Notes: generated by a model not told the origin, from the sequence alone. Counted from the first letter of the stretch, positions 1 through 9,604 are shown. The stretch is DNA of 64,000 bases from CAVPTL01 sp963727235 (GCA_963727235.1 CAVSFZ010000005.1:1-64000); one strand, 5' to 3'. A program made the numbers and translations.

Positions 1-19
1 AAGTCCTCGCTCAGTCGTC

Positions 20-25
20 GTAGAC
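20..25 (+). promoter_or_regulatory. candidate -10 box upstream of the sigma factor gene
   Basis: TAGACT fits the actinobacterial TANNNT -10 pattern and would give a leader of about 165 nt before the start at 198. The leader holds a small GGCGC/GCGCC hairpin at 74-87. No convincing -35 box is visible. The assignment is inference only. Confidence 0.25.
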
Positions 26-197
26 TGGTGTCGAGTGGGGTCGCCCAACGGTGAGGGGTCACACGAGGGCACGGGCGCTTTGGCGCCTCCAATCCAAAAC
101 ACACCAAGTGTCGGTAGAACGTGCCGGAAAATCAGAACCGACGGCGAATCTTTGGGGTAGTGAGATCGAGTGACAGTGCACGAGGGAGTTGATACGG

Positions 198-1242
198 ATG
201 ACTGAGCAGCTCGTCATCGAGCCGGAAGCCCGGCTGCTGGTGGAGCTCGGACAAGAACGTGGCGTCGTGTACGAGGACGAGATCGCCGGCCTGTCGCTGG
301 AACTTGATCTCGATCCCGAGGACGTGCAGGCGCTGCGTGATGAGCTTGTACACCTGGGCGTCGATATCACCGACCCGCCCGCCGCCGAAGAGCGGATCGA
401 AGTGGTCGACGTCGAGATTGCGACCACCAACAGCCTTGATCTGTTCCTCCGCCAGGCAGGCCGCTATCCGCTGCTGACCAAGGACGAAGAGGTGATGCTG
501 GCGAAGCGCATCGAGGCCGGTGACACCATCGCCAAACGGCGCATGATCGAGTCCAACCTGCGGCTGGTCGTCTCCATCGCCAAGCAGTACCGGGGACAGG
601 GCGTGCCGTTCCTCGACCTGGATCCAGGAGGGCGTGCTCGGCCTCAACCGGGCCGTCGAGAAGTTCGACTGGCGCCGCGATCTCAAGTTCTCCACCTACG
701 CCACCTGGTGGATTCGCCAGGCGGTGCAGCGGTCGATCGCCAACAGCGGCCGCACCATCCGGCTCCCGGTTCACGTGTCCGACCGCCTGCGGGCGATCGA
801 GCGCGCCGGGCGGTCGCTCGAGGCAAGCCTCGGGCGCGAACCCACCGAAGACGAGATCGCCCGTGCTGCGGAACTCACCTCCGACGCGGTCGCAGAGACG
901 CTCGGCCTGGCACGGAAGACGGTGTCACTGCACGAGCCTGTCGGCGAAGACGGTGACTCCGAGCTCGGCGACATGATCGCCGACCCGGATGCCGGCAATC
1001 CCGAGGAGCTGGCCGAGACCGACCTTCGTCACGAGCGCCTGCGGGAAGGCTTGGCCAGACTTGGTGAGCGCAAGCGGCTGATCCTCGAGCTGCGCTTCGG
1101 GCTGGACGGTCAGGACCCCCGTAACCTCGAGGAGATCGGCCGGATCGTCGGCCTCACCCGCGAGCGGGTACGCCAGCTCGAGGCCGAGGCACTGCGTGAA
1201 CTGGCCGCATCGGCCGACATGCAGCCGCTGCGCGCCGCCTGA
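198..1242 (+). CDS. RNA polymerase sigma-70 factor, RpoD/SigA type (frameshifted)
   Basis: Sigma factor of the primary or near-primary group, directing RNA polymerase to promoters. Region 1.2 (NSLDLFLRQAGRYPLL), region 2 (RLVVSIAKQYRGQG, then YATWWIRQAVQRSIA for -10 recognition), region 3 and region 4 (ILELRFGLDG, ending in the -35 helix LTRERVRQLEAEAL) occur in the canonical order. One surplus G in the GG at 620-621 breaks the frame inside the conserved motif that should read FLDLIQEGVLGLN; without it the protein is 347 aa. ATG at 198 is chosen because GAGGGAG at 182-188 lies 9 nt upstream; the TTG at 189 would be too close. The gene is convergent with nadE (6 bp gap). A sequencing indel is more likely than true decay. 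Confidence 0.9.
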
Positions 1243-1248
1243 GGCTGC

Positions 1249-2034
1249 TCACACAGTCAGGACGTGCGGGACGACGAGCTTCCAGGCGACGGCTTCTGCG
1301 CGCTCGCGCACACGCCTGACCACGTCGAGTTCGACGCCGGTCAGCTCGGCGGCTGCCTGGTCGCTCAGCCCGCGATCGACGACTGCGGTGAGCGCCAGGT
1401 CGGCGTCGCGGCAGGTGAACCCGAGCTCCTCCTCGTCGGTCTGGCCACCCCACAGCCCGGCGGTCGGATGCTTGGTCAGCACCGCCTCGGGCAGACCCAG
1501 CAGCCGCGCCGCTGATCGCACCTCGGTCTTGTACAGGTCGGGAATCGGCTCGATGTCAGAGGCGGCGTCGCCGAAGCGGGTGAAGTACCCGAGCAAGTTC
1601 TCGGTGCGGTTCTCGGTGCCGAGCACCAGTCCGTGCACGTCCTGGGCCACGTCGAAGATCACGATCATGCGCGCCCGCGCGCTGGCATTCCCAAAGCGCA
1701 GGTCAGCTGCAGCCACATCCGGCCGCACCCGCGCCAGGCCGGCGAGCAGCGGCTCGATCGAGATCGTCAGCAGATTCTCTTCGGGCAGCTTGACGGCGTC
1801 GGCGGTCAACTCCGCATCGTCCAGATGCACCTGCTCGGTGTGCCGGGACGGCAGTCTCACGGCGGTGACAGCTTCGGGCCCGAGTGCGCGGGCCGCAATT
1901 CCGAGTGCAACCGCGGAGTCGATCCCGCCCGAGAGCCCCAGCACGATCCGCTCGCGCCCCGCGTTGGACACGACGTGGGCGAGCCGCTCGGCCTTGGCCT
2001 CCAGCAGCGTTGTGAGTTCTGCATCCGACCGCAT
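1249..2034 (-). CDS. nadE: NAD(+) synthetase, ammonia-dependent type
   Basis: Final step of NAD synthesis: amidation of deamido-NAD with ATP. The 261-aa protein has the PP-loop LGLSGGIDSAVALG near residue 30, the GTENRTENLLGYFTRFGD block that binds deamido-NAD, and the TAGLWGGQTDEEELG segment. There is no N-terminal glutaminase domain, so the nitrogen source should be ammonia. ATG 2034 is preferred because an upstream extension would overlap pncB, which stops at 2042. It is the last gene of the operon nrtR-pncB-nadE. It has no frameshift, unlike both upstream neighbours. Confidence 0.93.
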   Translation of the reverse strand: MRSDAELTTLLEAKAERLAHVVSNAGRERIVLGLSGGIDSAVALGIAARALGPEAVTAVRLPSRHTEQVHLDDAELTADAVKLPEENLLTISIEPLLAGLARVRPDVAAADLRFGNASARARMIVIFDVAQDVHGLVLGTENRTENLLGYFTRFGDAASDIEPIPDLYKTEVRSAARLLGLPEAVLTKHPTAGLWGGQTDEEELGFTCRDADLALTAVVDRGLSDQAAAELTGVELDVVRRVRERAEAVAWKLVVPHVLTV

Positions 2035-2041
2035 CAAGGTG

Positions 2042-3352
2042 TCAGGCGGGCTCAGCAATTGCCTCCTCGAGAGCTTCCAAGCGGGGCGACAGTGACGGCT
2101 CGATGGTAACCGGGTCGCGCAGCGCACGCGTCGCCAGCGGCAGGGCGTCCACCTGCGTCCGGGCCCGTGCCCGGATCTCCTCCAGCGACGACGCGGCCAC
2201 CACGTTCCCGTCGCGCATCACCGGCTGGAGCAACGGCTCGCCCGGAAGCGATTCGCCCACAAGCCCGATCACGTCTCTGAGATCATCGCGGAAGACCTGG
2301 TGGCGGCCGGGCAGCGTCAGCTTGCCGCGAGAGGTCTTCATCACCGGCCGTCCCTCCAGCTCGACCAGCTTGTACACCCCGCCCAGGGTGGGTGCATCGG
2401 AGCTGGTGACGAGACTCGTACCCACACCGAACCCATCGATCGGTACGCCGGCGGCGATCAGGTCGGCGATCCGGTACTCGTCCAGGTCTCCCGAGCAGAC
2501 GATCCTGGTGTCAACCAGTCCGGCCGCGTCCAGCACCACCCTCACCCCCAGGGACAACTCCTCGAGGTCGCCGGAATCGATCCGGACTGCCTGCGGCATA
2601 ACCCCGGTCAGCCCGGCGGCGGCGACGGCACTGCGAGCTCCCGAGAGGGCGTCATGGGTGTCGGATCACAAGCGTCGAGCGATCGGGATGGTCACGCAGG
2701 AACGCGCAGAACGCCTCCAACTCGGACGGGAACGCGAGCACGTAGCTGTGCGCCATCGTGCCGGTGGTGGGGATCCCCCACAGACGGCCGGCCTCGACGG
2801 TCGCGGTGGCGGTGACTCCGCCGATGTAGGCGCTGCGCGCCGCCAGCAGTCCGGCATCGGCTCCGTGTGCCCGGCGAAGCCCAGCTTGACCACCGGCCTG
2901 CCTGCCGCTGCGTCGACGATCCGGGCGGCCTTGGTGGCGACCATGGTCGAGTACGTCACCTGGTTGAGCAGATATGTCTCGGCGATCTGGCAGGTGATCA
3001 GGTCGCCCTCGACCCGCAGCAGCGGCTCCCCTGCAAACACCGCAACGCCTTCGGCGACGGCATCCAGCGAACCACGGAAGCGGAGGTCACGAAGGTGGTC
3101 GATCAACGCGTCCGAGACGATGCGATTGTGTCGCAGATGCGCCAGCGCCTCCTCGTCAAAGCGTAGGCGGGTGAGGTAGTCGACCGCGCGCTCGAGGCCG
3201 GCGGCGATCAGATATCCCCGCTGCGGTGGGAGCCGGCGGACGCTCAGCTCAAATGCGCCGGTCATCTCGGCCATGCCCTGAGCCAGGTACGAGTCGGCCA
3301 TCGCCAGCTCGTACTCGTCGGTCAGCAGCGGCAGCGGCAATCCCTGGGTCAC
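2042..3352 (-). CDS. pncB: nicotinate phosphoribosyltransferase (two compensating frameshifts)
   Basis: Converts nicotinate and PRPP to nicotinate mononucleotide, the entry step of NAD salvage. N-terminal LLTDEYELAMADSYL and C-terminal DSGDLEELS, GFGVGTSLVTSSDAP and GVYKLVELEGRPVMKTS are typical of the family. The frame is lost near 2875 (one base missing; the expected sense is GFRRAHGADAGLLAAR) and restored near 2663 (one extra base; the expected sense is LVIDTHDALSG). Corrected length is 436 aa, normal for PncB. GTG 3352 overlaps the stop of the upstream nrtR (GTGA), so the two are translationally coupled. Two opposite indels that leave both flanks intact suggest consensus errors rather than a dead gene. 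Confidence 0.9.
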
Positions 3353-4052
3353 GTGGCCCTCCGGTAGCGGGCGCTCTGCGCCAGGATGACGGGGTTTCGA
3401 TCGGCGAACCGGTAGAGGGTTGCGGGGCGACCGCCGGTGGCCCGTTCGCCGCTCTCGGCCAGGACGCCCCAGCCCAACGCGATCCGCCTGAAGTTGTTCG
3501 GCTTGAACGCCCGCCCGATGCCGGTCTCGTACACCCGTCGCAGCTCACTCATCGTGAACCGCTCGGCAGCAGGCTCCAGCCCACGTTCTGGTACTCCAGC
3601 TTGGTCGCCAGCCTTCGCCGTGCGGTCGCCAGGATCAGGTCGTGGTCGAACGCGAGCAGCTTCTCGCCGGCGTCGATCTTGTCGAGCAGGGCGTCGAGCG
3701 GCCGCCACACGGCTTCGCGCGACTCGGACCCCGGCGCCAGGGTCACTCGAGCTGCATCGACCAGAGCCAGGTAGCAGCACGAGACCACCCGACCGCGTGG
3801 ATCGCGGTCAACGTCCGAGAAGGTCGCGAGCTGCTCGATGTACACATCGGTGACTCCGGTTTCATCGGCGAGCTCGCGCACGGCCGCCTGCTCGAGCGTC
3901 TCCCCCGGTCGAAGCAGCCCTCCGGGAAGCGCCCAGTAGCTCTGGTACGGCTCGTAACGCCGGCGCACGAGCAGCACCTGCATCTCGTTGCCGACGAAGG
4001 TGAAGACCGCCACATCGGCGGCCAGACCCGGATGTTCTGCCTTGTGAGCCAC
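3349..4052 (-). CDS. nrtR: NrtR-type NUDIX transcriptional regulator of NAD metabolism (frameshifted)
   Basis: An N-terminal NUDIX domain (roughly residues 10-140) is followed by a C-terminal winged-helix segment (ERFTMSELRRVYETGIGR, FKPNNFRRIALGWGVL), the NrtR architecture. The NUDIX box reads G-LLRPG-E-TLEQAAV-RELADETGV; one acidic residue is Asp instead of Glu. One base is missing near 3563, which splits the two domains; corrected length is 234 aa. GTG 4052 follows an in-frame stop, so no longer start exists. Known NrtR proteins repress NAD genes and bind ADP-ribose-type ligands. Its position ahead of pncB and nadE makes that role very likely here. Confidence 0.85.
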
Positions 4053-4055
4053 TTA

Positions 4056-4070
4056 TAGACCTCGTGACTA
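4056..4070. promoter_or_regulatory. candidate NrtR operator
   Basis: Imperfect inverted repeat TAGAC-N5-GACTA (four of five arm positions match) just upstream of the nrtR start. Its place between aldehyde dehydrogenase and nrtR fits autoregulation. The exact NrtR consensus of this lineage is not known to me, so the assignment is inference. Confidence 0.35.
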
Positions 4071-4105
4071 GCCTATCACGCAGCAGCGTCTCCAAGGGAG
4101 GAGAC

Positions 4106-5496
4106 TCAGGCCGACGGCGCGATCGAGATCGTGCGCCACGATGTGTAGAACTCGCGTGCAGCCTTCCCCTGCTCCCGCGGGCCCAGTCCGGAAGCCTTCT
4201 CCCCCCCGAACGGCGCGTGCAGATCCACTCCCGAGGTCGGCATGTTGACGCGCACCAGCCCGGTGTCGATGCGGTCGGCAAGATCGAGAGCGCGGTCCAG
4301 ATCACGAGTGAAGACCGACGTGGCCAGCCCGTGCCGGACGCCGTTGCTGATCGTCAGCGCGGCATCGGCGGAGTCGGCCACCAGCAGAGCGCACACCGGC
4401 GCGAACACCTCCTCCTGAGCAAGCTCCGATGCCGCGTCGTCCAGCTCGACGATCGTCGGTGCAACGTAGTAGCCGTCGCCGTCGAGCGCGACTCCCCCGA
4501 CCAGCACGCGTGCGCCTGCCGACCGCGCCCGCTCCACCGCATCGACCGCCTTCTGCCGAGCCTGTGCCGAGATCACCGGCCCCACCTGGCATTCGACCTG
4601 GGACGGATCGGGAATCTGCATCCGCTCGACCGCAGCGACAATCGCCTCGCGCAGGTCGGACGCAACGGCTGCCTCGCACACGATCCTGCTGGTGGCCGTG
4701 CACTTCTGGCCGGCGTAGCCCATCGCAGCTCCGGCAATCACCGCGGCGGCACTGGACACATCGGCGTCGGCCAGCACCAGGGCGGCGTTCTGGCCGCCCA
4801 TCTCGCACTGCACCGGAGCGCCTCGGGCGACGATCGCCGCGGCCACCCGCGCGCCGGTCGCCTCTGAGCCGGTGAACGAGACGGCCGCCACGCCGGGGTG
4901 GGCGACGACAGCGGCGCCGGCGTCACCGTAGCCCTGAACGAGCTGCACCACTCCGTCGGGGAGGTGTGCGCCATCAGACGGTGCAGCTCGATGGCGGCGC
5001 GGCGCGATCTCGGAGGGCTTCCATACGCACACGTTGCCGTACGCCAGCGCCGGTGCGAGCTTCCAGGCCGGGATCGCCAGCGGGAAGTTCCACGGTGTGA
5101 TCAGCCCCACGACCCCGCGAGGCCGGCGCCGGGCCATCACCAGGCTGCGACCGTCCGCGGGCGGGAACGTCTCACCGTCGGGATCGAGTGCGGCGGCCGC
5201 GTGATAGCGAAGGATCGCGACGGTTCGCGCGACCTCGCCCGGCCTCGATGATCGGCTTGCCGACCTCGCGGCAGATCAGCGCGGCCAAATCGGCCGCCTC
5301 GGCTTCGATCGCCGCGGCGGCGCGGATCAGCGCGTCCGCGCGCGCCTGCGCCGGGTGGTAGCCCACTCGCGGGCACCGCCGCGGGCGACGGCCACCGCCC
5401 GGTCGACGTCGATGCCACCCGACGGCGCCACCCTGGCGACGAGTCGTCGGGACCGGCGGGATTGGTGCTTACGATCTCAGCTGGAGTTGAGGCCAC
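4106..5496 (-). CDS. NAD(P)-dependent aldehyde dehydrogenase (multiple frameshifts)
   Basis: Oxidises an aldehyde to the acid; the substrate cannot be read from sequence. The intact C-terminal two thirds shows GVVGLITPWNFPLAIPAWK (cofactor binding, catalytic Asn), VSFTGSEATG, the general-base Glu in CEMGGQNAALVL, the catalytic Cys in GYAGQKCTATSR and the APFGGEKASGLG motif near the C terminus. Five frame breaks are inferred from the family sequence: near 5443 and 5354 (one base missing each, the latter in a G run), near 5240, near 4998 and near 4966. Corrected length is about 465 aa, normal for the family. GTG 5496 shares a base with the stop of the 30-aa gene upstream. It is either a decaying gene or a poorly sequenced stretch. 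Confidence 0.8.
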
Positions 5497-5588
5497 TACT
5501 TATTGACGTAGACCGCGAGTGCGAGCAGGGCCAGCAGGACCACAAAGGTCACCAGTGCCCACCATCGCGAAGTCGATACCTTGGCCAT
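5496..5588 (-). CDS. 30-aa single-pass membrane miniprotein
   Basis: ATG at 5588 sits behind a good ribosome-binding site (GGAGAG, 5597-5592). The product is a short basic head (MAKVSTSRWW), one hydrophobic helix of about 18 residues (VTFVVLLALLALAVYV) and the tail NK. Its stop codon shares a base with the GTG start of the aldehyde dehydrogenase. It is the last unit of the run of tad genes on this strand. I do not recognise the family; it could be a Tad accessory peptide or an unrelated small membrane protein. Confidence 0.55.
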   Translation of the reverse strand: MAKVSTSRWWALVTFVVLLALLALAVYVNK

Positions 5589-5620
5589 TTTCTCTCCACC
5601 AATCGTTAGCATCGCCAGGT

Positions 5621-5890
5621 CTACTCGGCGCCCCGCGGGGCTGCGCACCAACACGCGTGGCGGGGCGAGGGATGATGGCCCGCGGTGGCCGCGGTGAGGG
5701 TGGTCGGGGCGGCGTGGGGTGCAACCGCGGCTTCGACCGAGCGGGCGATCGCGGTCACGGGCGTCTGGAAGCGCACAAGCAGGCATGCGAACAGGATCAG
5801 CGCCGCGCAGAGCAGCACATACTCAACACTGGCTTGAGCGCGAATCACGAGCGCCACGATACGCGCCGGTCCGCCGCCGATGAGTAGCAA
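5621..5890 (-). CDS. TadE/Flp-like pseudopilin, small
   Basis: A short protein with a class III (type IVb) prepilin-like signal: RAQASVEYVLLCAALILF, in which cleavage before Q would place Glu at +5 and Tyr at +6, followed by one hydrophobic helix. The tail is Ala/Thr/His-rich. Two starts are possible: TTG 5890, or GTG 5848, which lies 7 nt behind a TATCGT box. The shorter start leaves the brief leader expected for this signal. It follows tadC directly and is probably a minor pilin of this Tad machine. Confidence 0.65.
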   Translation of the reverse strand: MLLIGGGPARIVALVIRAQASVEYVLLCAALILFACLLVRFQTPVTAIARSVEAAVAPHAAPTTLTAATAGHHPSPRHACWCAAPRGAE

Positions 5891-5905
5891 CTCGTCGCGA
5901 AATCG

Positions 5906-6775
5906 TCACCAACCTGCTCCGCCGAATGCGTCTGCCACCGACAGCGCCACCGCGGCGACCAGCGGCAGCAACGCCGCCGGGACCAGCACAAACACCACCA
6001 CCACCAACACCTTCGGCCCCGCCGCTGCAGCCCGTTCCTGCACCGCCCGGGAACGATCGGCGCGGGTTCGCGCGGACTCCGCGTGGAGCGTTTCAGCCAG
6101 CGGCACTCCCAGCCGATCCGACAGCGAGACGGCCATGGCCAAACCTGCCAGTGAGCGAGATCCCGTGCGGGCCGCGGCGTCTCGCAGCTCGTCCCGCCGA
6201 GTTCTGCCGAGATCGATGTTGGCCTGCACCAGCTCGAGCTCCTCGTGCAGGGGGCCGGTGCACGATTGTGCTGCGCCGCGAATGGCGGCGTCCAGATCGA
6301 TACCGGCGGCGACACCCGCTGCAACCAAATCGAGCACCAGCGGAGCGCGACGCTCGATCCGCTCTGTCCGCCGCGCCGCGGCCGTACGCAACCACAGGTC
6401 CGGGTAGGCGGCGCCGAACCCGGCGACCACGATCCCCGCGGCGAATCCGGCCGCCCCTCCAATCGAGAGCGCGCCCAGCACGCCCACCGTGGCGAACAGC
6501 GTGGCCGCACCCAACCGGAATGGGCCGATCTCCGACTCCGACAGCCCGGTTGCAGCGGCACCACGCGTGATCATGTCGGCGGCTGCCGACCCCGGCGGCG
6601 ACCAAGCCTGCACCGATTCCGGGTACCGCCTCCCGATCGACACCATCAGGCGGCCGCTGGGCGGCCCTTGCGGGCGATCGGGTCGGGTCGCGCCCATCGC
6701 GCCACCGACACGTAACGCACGGCACGCCTTTGCGGCACACCACACCGCCGCCAGCAGCATCACCATCCCGGTCAC
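5906..6775 (-). CDS. tadC: Tad pilus assembly inner-membrane protein TadC (T2SSF domain)
   Basis: One of the two polytopic platform proteins of the Tad/Flp type IVb pilus. The T2SSF domain occupies about residues 110-235 (RRTERIERRAPLVLDLVAAGVAAGID, then ELRDAAARTGSRSLAGLAMAVSLSDRLGVPLAETL), with hydrophobic helices before it and at the C terminus. GTG 6775 overlaps the tadB stop as GTGA. Length is 289 aa. It lies between tadB and the small pseudopilin. Confidence 0.85.
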   Translation of the reverse strand: MTGMVMLLAAVWCAAKACRALRVGGAMGATRPDRPQGPPSGRLMVSIGRRYPESVQAWSPPGSAAADMITRGAAATGLSESEIGPFRLGAATLFATVGVLGALSIGGAAGFAAGIVVAGFGAAYPDLWLRTAAARRTERIERRAPLVLDLVAAGVAAGIDLDAAIRGAAQSCTGPLHEELELVQANIDLGRTRRDELRDAAARTGSRSLAGLAMAVSLSDRLGVPLAETLHAESARTRADRSRAVQERAAAAGPKVLVVVVFVLVPAALLPLVAAVALSVADAFGGAGW

Positions 6776-7359
6776 GGATCCACTGCAGCGATCCGAGCGA
6801 TCAGGAGGTGGCCGACCAGTACCAGCACCGCCGAGAACGCAAGCGCGGCCCATCCCAACGGCGAGGCCAGTAGGGCCGTCAGCGCGGGCCGGTCGAGTAG
6901 CCACAGGGCCGCCATGGCGACCAGCGGCATCGCCGACACCAGGCGCCCGGTTGCCCGCGCCTGGGCGGTGGCAACCGCTGCCGAACGACGCAGGGCAGCA
7001 CGCTCATGGAGCGCGTCGGCGATACCGTCGAAGAGCGCCGCCAAATCCCCACCGAAGCGGGTATGCAGCTCGGTCGCACACAGCATCAGATGGACGTCCT
7101 CGCCGTGACCGAGCATCGGCATGGCCTCGGCCGGGGATGCCCCCAGATTGAGCGAGACTCCCGCGCCACGCATCCGATCGCGGCTTGGTTGCGGCAGATC
7201 AGCGGCGCTCTCGGAGATCGCTTGTCGCAGCGATCTGCCGGCTTGCAGGTGAGCGGCCAGCACCTGCGCCACGAGTGGAAGCTGTCGCTCCAGCCGGCGC
7301 GCCTCACGGCGGGCATTCAGGCTCTCCGACGCCCGCCGGGGATTCAGACGGCCGAGCAT
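6772..7359 (-). CDS. tadB: Tad pilus assembly inner-membrane protein TadB (T2SSF domain)
   Basis: The second platform protein: a T2SSF domain over about residues 28-150 (LPLVAQVLAAHLQAGRSLRQAI, HTRFGGDLAALFDGIADALHERAALRRS) and two C-terminal membrane helices. At 195 aa it is shorter than typical TadB (about 300 aa) because the usual N-terminal membrane segment is missing. The ATG at 7359 lies inside the last codons of tadA (16-bp overlap), so the short form looks genuine. Confidence 0.85.
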   Translation of the reverse strand: MLGRLNPRRASESLNARREARRLERQLPLVAQVLAAHLQAGRSLRQAISESAADLPQPSRDRMRGAGVSLNLGASPAEAMPMLGHGEDVHLMLCATELHTRFGGDLAALFDGIADALHERAALRRSAAVATAQARATGRLVSAMPLVAMAALWLLDRPALTALLASPLGWAALAFSAVLVLVGHLLIARIAAVDP

Positions 7360-8504
7360 CGACCGGCCTCGAGCAGCTGCAGCATCTTCTCGTCAAGGGG
7401 CAACGTGCCGCCATCGCTCCGGTCGCATCCGGCCACTCCGGCGACGTGCCGGCGGCCCGCCCCGTCACGTGCAACGTGCACGACCACGTCGATGGCGGTG
7501 CGCACGTGTTCCCGCACCGCCGCGTGCGGGAGTTCCAGCCCGGCCATCAGCACCATCATCTCGATGCGCCGCAGTGCCTGGTCGGGTGACCCCGCATGCA
7601 CGGTGGTCAGGGAGCCGTCGTGTCCCGTGTTCATCGCCTGGAGCATGTCCAGCGCCTCGGGGCCTCGGACCTCGCCCACGATGATCCGGTCGGGGCGCAT
7701 CCGCAACGCGTTTCGCACCAGCGCGCGGAGCGGCACCTCCCCCTTCCCCTCCAGGTTCGGTGGTCGCGACTCGAGCCGTGCGACGTGGGGCAGCGGCAGC
7801 CTCAGCTCGGCAGCATCCTCCACCGTGACGATCCGCTCACGCGGATCGATGCAGGCCGCCAGGGCGTTCAGGAGCGTGGTCTTGCCGGAGCCCGTGCCAC
7901 CGCACACCGCGATGTTGAGCCGGCTCTCCACCGCCCGCCGCAGGAGCGCGGCGGTGGCGGGGTCAAGACTGCCTGACAACACCATCCGCTCGATGGTGAG
8001 TTGACGGTCAGGGAACCGGCGGATGGTCAAAAGCGGACCGTCCACCGCCAGTGGAGCGAGCACCGCGTTCACGCGGCTGCCGTCCTTCAGCCGGGCATCG
8101 ACCATCGGGCTCGACTCATCCACCCGCCGTCCAACGGCACCCACGATGCGATCGATCACGTCGCGCAGGTGGACGTCATCGCGAAAACGCACCGGCTCGC
8201 GCACGAGCATGCCCGCCCGCTCGGCGAACACCGCCTCACACCCGTTGACGATCACCTCGGTTACGGCGGGGTCGCTGAGCAGGCTGTCGAGCGGCCCAAA
8301 CCCAAGCGTGTCGTCGATGACCGACGCCACCAACCTGTCGACGTCCGCTGCTGACAACGGCATTCGATCGTTCGCCACCAGCTCCCGCAGCCGCCGATCT
8401 GCGAGGTCGCGAAGCGCAGCGGCATCGCGACCTGGCTCACCGACGAGCTCTTGCCGAATGCGATCTCGGTATCCGGCCGCCAGCCGGTCGAACGTCTCGC
8501 TCAA
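7344..8504 (-). CDS. tadA: Tad secretion ATPase TadA/CpaF
   Basis: Hexameric secretion ATPase that powers Tad pilus assembly at the cytoplasmic face. It has the CpaF-type N-terminal domain (LGFGPLDSLLSDPAVTEVIVNG), Walker A in AVCGGTGSGKTTLLNAL, an Asp-box (ERIVTVEDAAELRL), and the Walker B/His-box region (ALRMRPDRIIVGEVRGPEAL, then AMNTGHDGSLTTVHA). The start is TTG 8504, overlapping the cpaE stop as TTGA. Length is 386 aa, slightly short but complete. Confidence 0.92.
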   Translation of the reverse strand: MSETFDRLAAGYRDRIRQELVGEPGRDAAALRDLADRRLRELVANDRMPLSAADVDRLVASVIDDTLGFGPLDSLLSDPAVTEVIVNGCEAVFAERAGMLVREPVRFRDDVHLRDVIDRIVGAVGRRVDESSPMVDARLKDGSRVNAVLAPLAVDGPLLTIRRFPDRQLTIERMVLSGSLDPATAALLRRAVESRLNIAVCGGTGSGKTTLLNALAACIDPRERIVTVEDAAELRLPLPHVARLESRPPNLEGKGEVPLRALVRNALRMRPDRIIVGEVRGPEALDMLQAMNTGHDGSLTTVHAGSPDQALRRIEMMVLMAGLELPHAAVREHVRTAIDVVVHVARDGAGRRHVAGVAGCDRSDGGTLPLDEKMLQLLEAGRCSAV

Positions 8505-9604
8505 ACCGGGCCACCACGCTCAACGGCGGCGAGCGCGCGAAGTGCGGTTAGCGGGGTTCGCTCCGGCCACACAGACAGATCCACGCGTCCGTTGGCGTAG
8601 GAGGTCATGCGGTTCGGGCGGTCTCGCACAACGGCGGCGATCTCGCAGCCAACGGTGCGTGAGATCGCCCGCAGCGACAACTCCGCACGCCGATTCCACC
8701 GGTTCACGATGACTCCAGAATGCTCAACCGGCGCACCCCAGCGAGCGGCCGCCGTGAGCACGGCACGGGCCGACAGCGCCGCGCGTTCGTCCGGAGTGAC
8801 CACCACCAGGATGCGATCGGCTCCGGCGATCGTCTCGCGGGCGACGCCCGCGGTCAGCCGCCCCAGATCCACCACCCCGACGGCGACACTCTCTCGCAGT
8901 TCCCGCACAAGCGCGTCACCGAGACCCGCGCAGACCAGTTCCAATGCTGAAGGGTCCGGCGGTGACGCCAGCACCTGGGCGGTGCCGTCGCCCACCGGCA
9001 CAAGCGCGGTGTGCAGCGCCCCTGCAAGCGCCGGCCCGATCCGGGCGAGATCGACCAACGAGGCACCGGCGGAGGTCGAGGTTGTCCGGTTGAGATCGTC
9101 CCAGCCATGGCTCATGTCCGCCAGCGCCGCGTCACCGAGGATCGCCAGGGCGAGCGCCACCGCAGACGTTCCGACGCCGCCCGAACCGCCGACGACGCCC
9201 GTAATCGAGCCCAACCGCCTGGGCCGCGGCGCCACCCAGCCACGGGCGGCATCCGAGACTGCCTGGATGAACACCGCCGGCGAAGGCGGCGCGGCCACGA
9301 CAGCGCGTACGCCGGCGGCCAGCGCAGACTGGTAGGTCTCCACGCCCGGATCGACCGTCACCGCGACCACGCCTGCGTGCGGACAGGCCGCGACCAGCTC
9401 AGCGGCCAGTTCCACCGCTGTCCGCCCCGGCTCGTCACACGCCACCAACACCTCACAGGAGGGCGGCGAGGCCAGCGCGCGGGCCGGGGCGATCACTCCC
9501 AGGGGTTCGAGACTGGGCGCGCGTCTGAGCATGTCGGTCAAGCGCATGCCGAGCTCTCGATCGCTCGCCACAATCAAACTTCGGGTCGACCCCGCTGAGT
9601 TCAT
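8501..9604 (-). CDS. Tad pilus CpaE/TadZ-like ATPase
   Basis: A receiver-like N-terminal half (about residues 1-130; starts LIVASDRELGMRLTDML) is joined to a MinD/ParA-type P-loop domain. The deviant Walker A region reads VVGGSGGVGTSAVALALA: the usual second Lys is replaced by Thr, so ATP hydrolysis may be weak. Such proteins localise the Tad apparatus to a cell site. ATG 9604 overlaps the upstream CpaB-like gene as ATGA. Length is 367 aa. Confidence 0.8.
   Translation of the reverse strand: MNSAGSTRSLIVASDRELGMRLTDMLRRAPSLEPLGVIAPARALASPPSCEVLVACDEPGRTAVELAAELVAACPHAGVVAVTVDPGVETYQSALAAGVRAVVAAPPSPAVFIQAVSDAARGWVAPRPRRLGSITGVVGGSGGVGTSAVALALAILGDAALADMSHGWDDLNRTTSTSAGASLVDLARIGPALAGALHTALVPVGDGTAQVLASPPDPSALELVCAGLGDALVRELRESVAVGVVDLGRLTAGVARETIAGADRILVVVTPDERAALSARAVLTAAARWGAPVEHSGVIVNRWNRRAELSLRAISRTVGCEIAAVVRDRPNRMTSYANGRVDLSVWPERTPLTALRALAAVERGGPV

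Noticed and set aside
1..188. tRNA or small RNA gene upstream of the sigma factor
   Set aside because: No cloverleaf, CCA end or strong terminator could be drawn; only a weak GGCGC/GCGCC hairpin.
4106..5496. Aldehyde dehydrogenase breaks as programmed frameshifting
   Set aside because: Five breaks in different directions without slippery sites or conserved downstream structures point to sequence error or decay.
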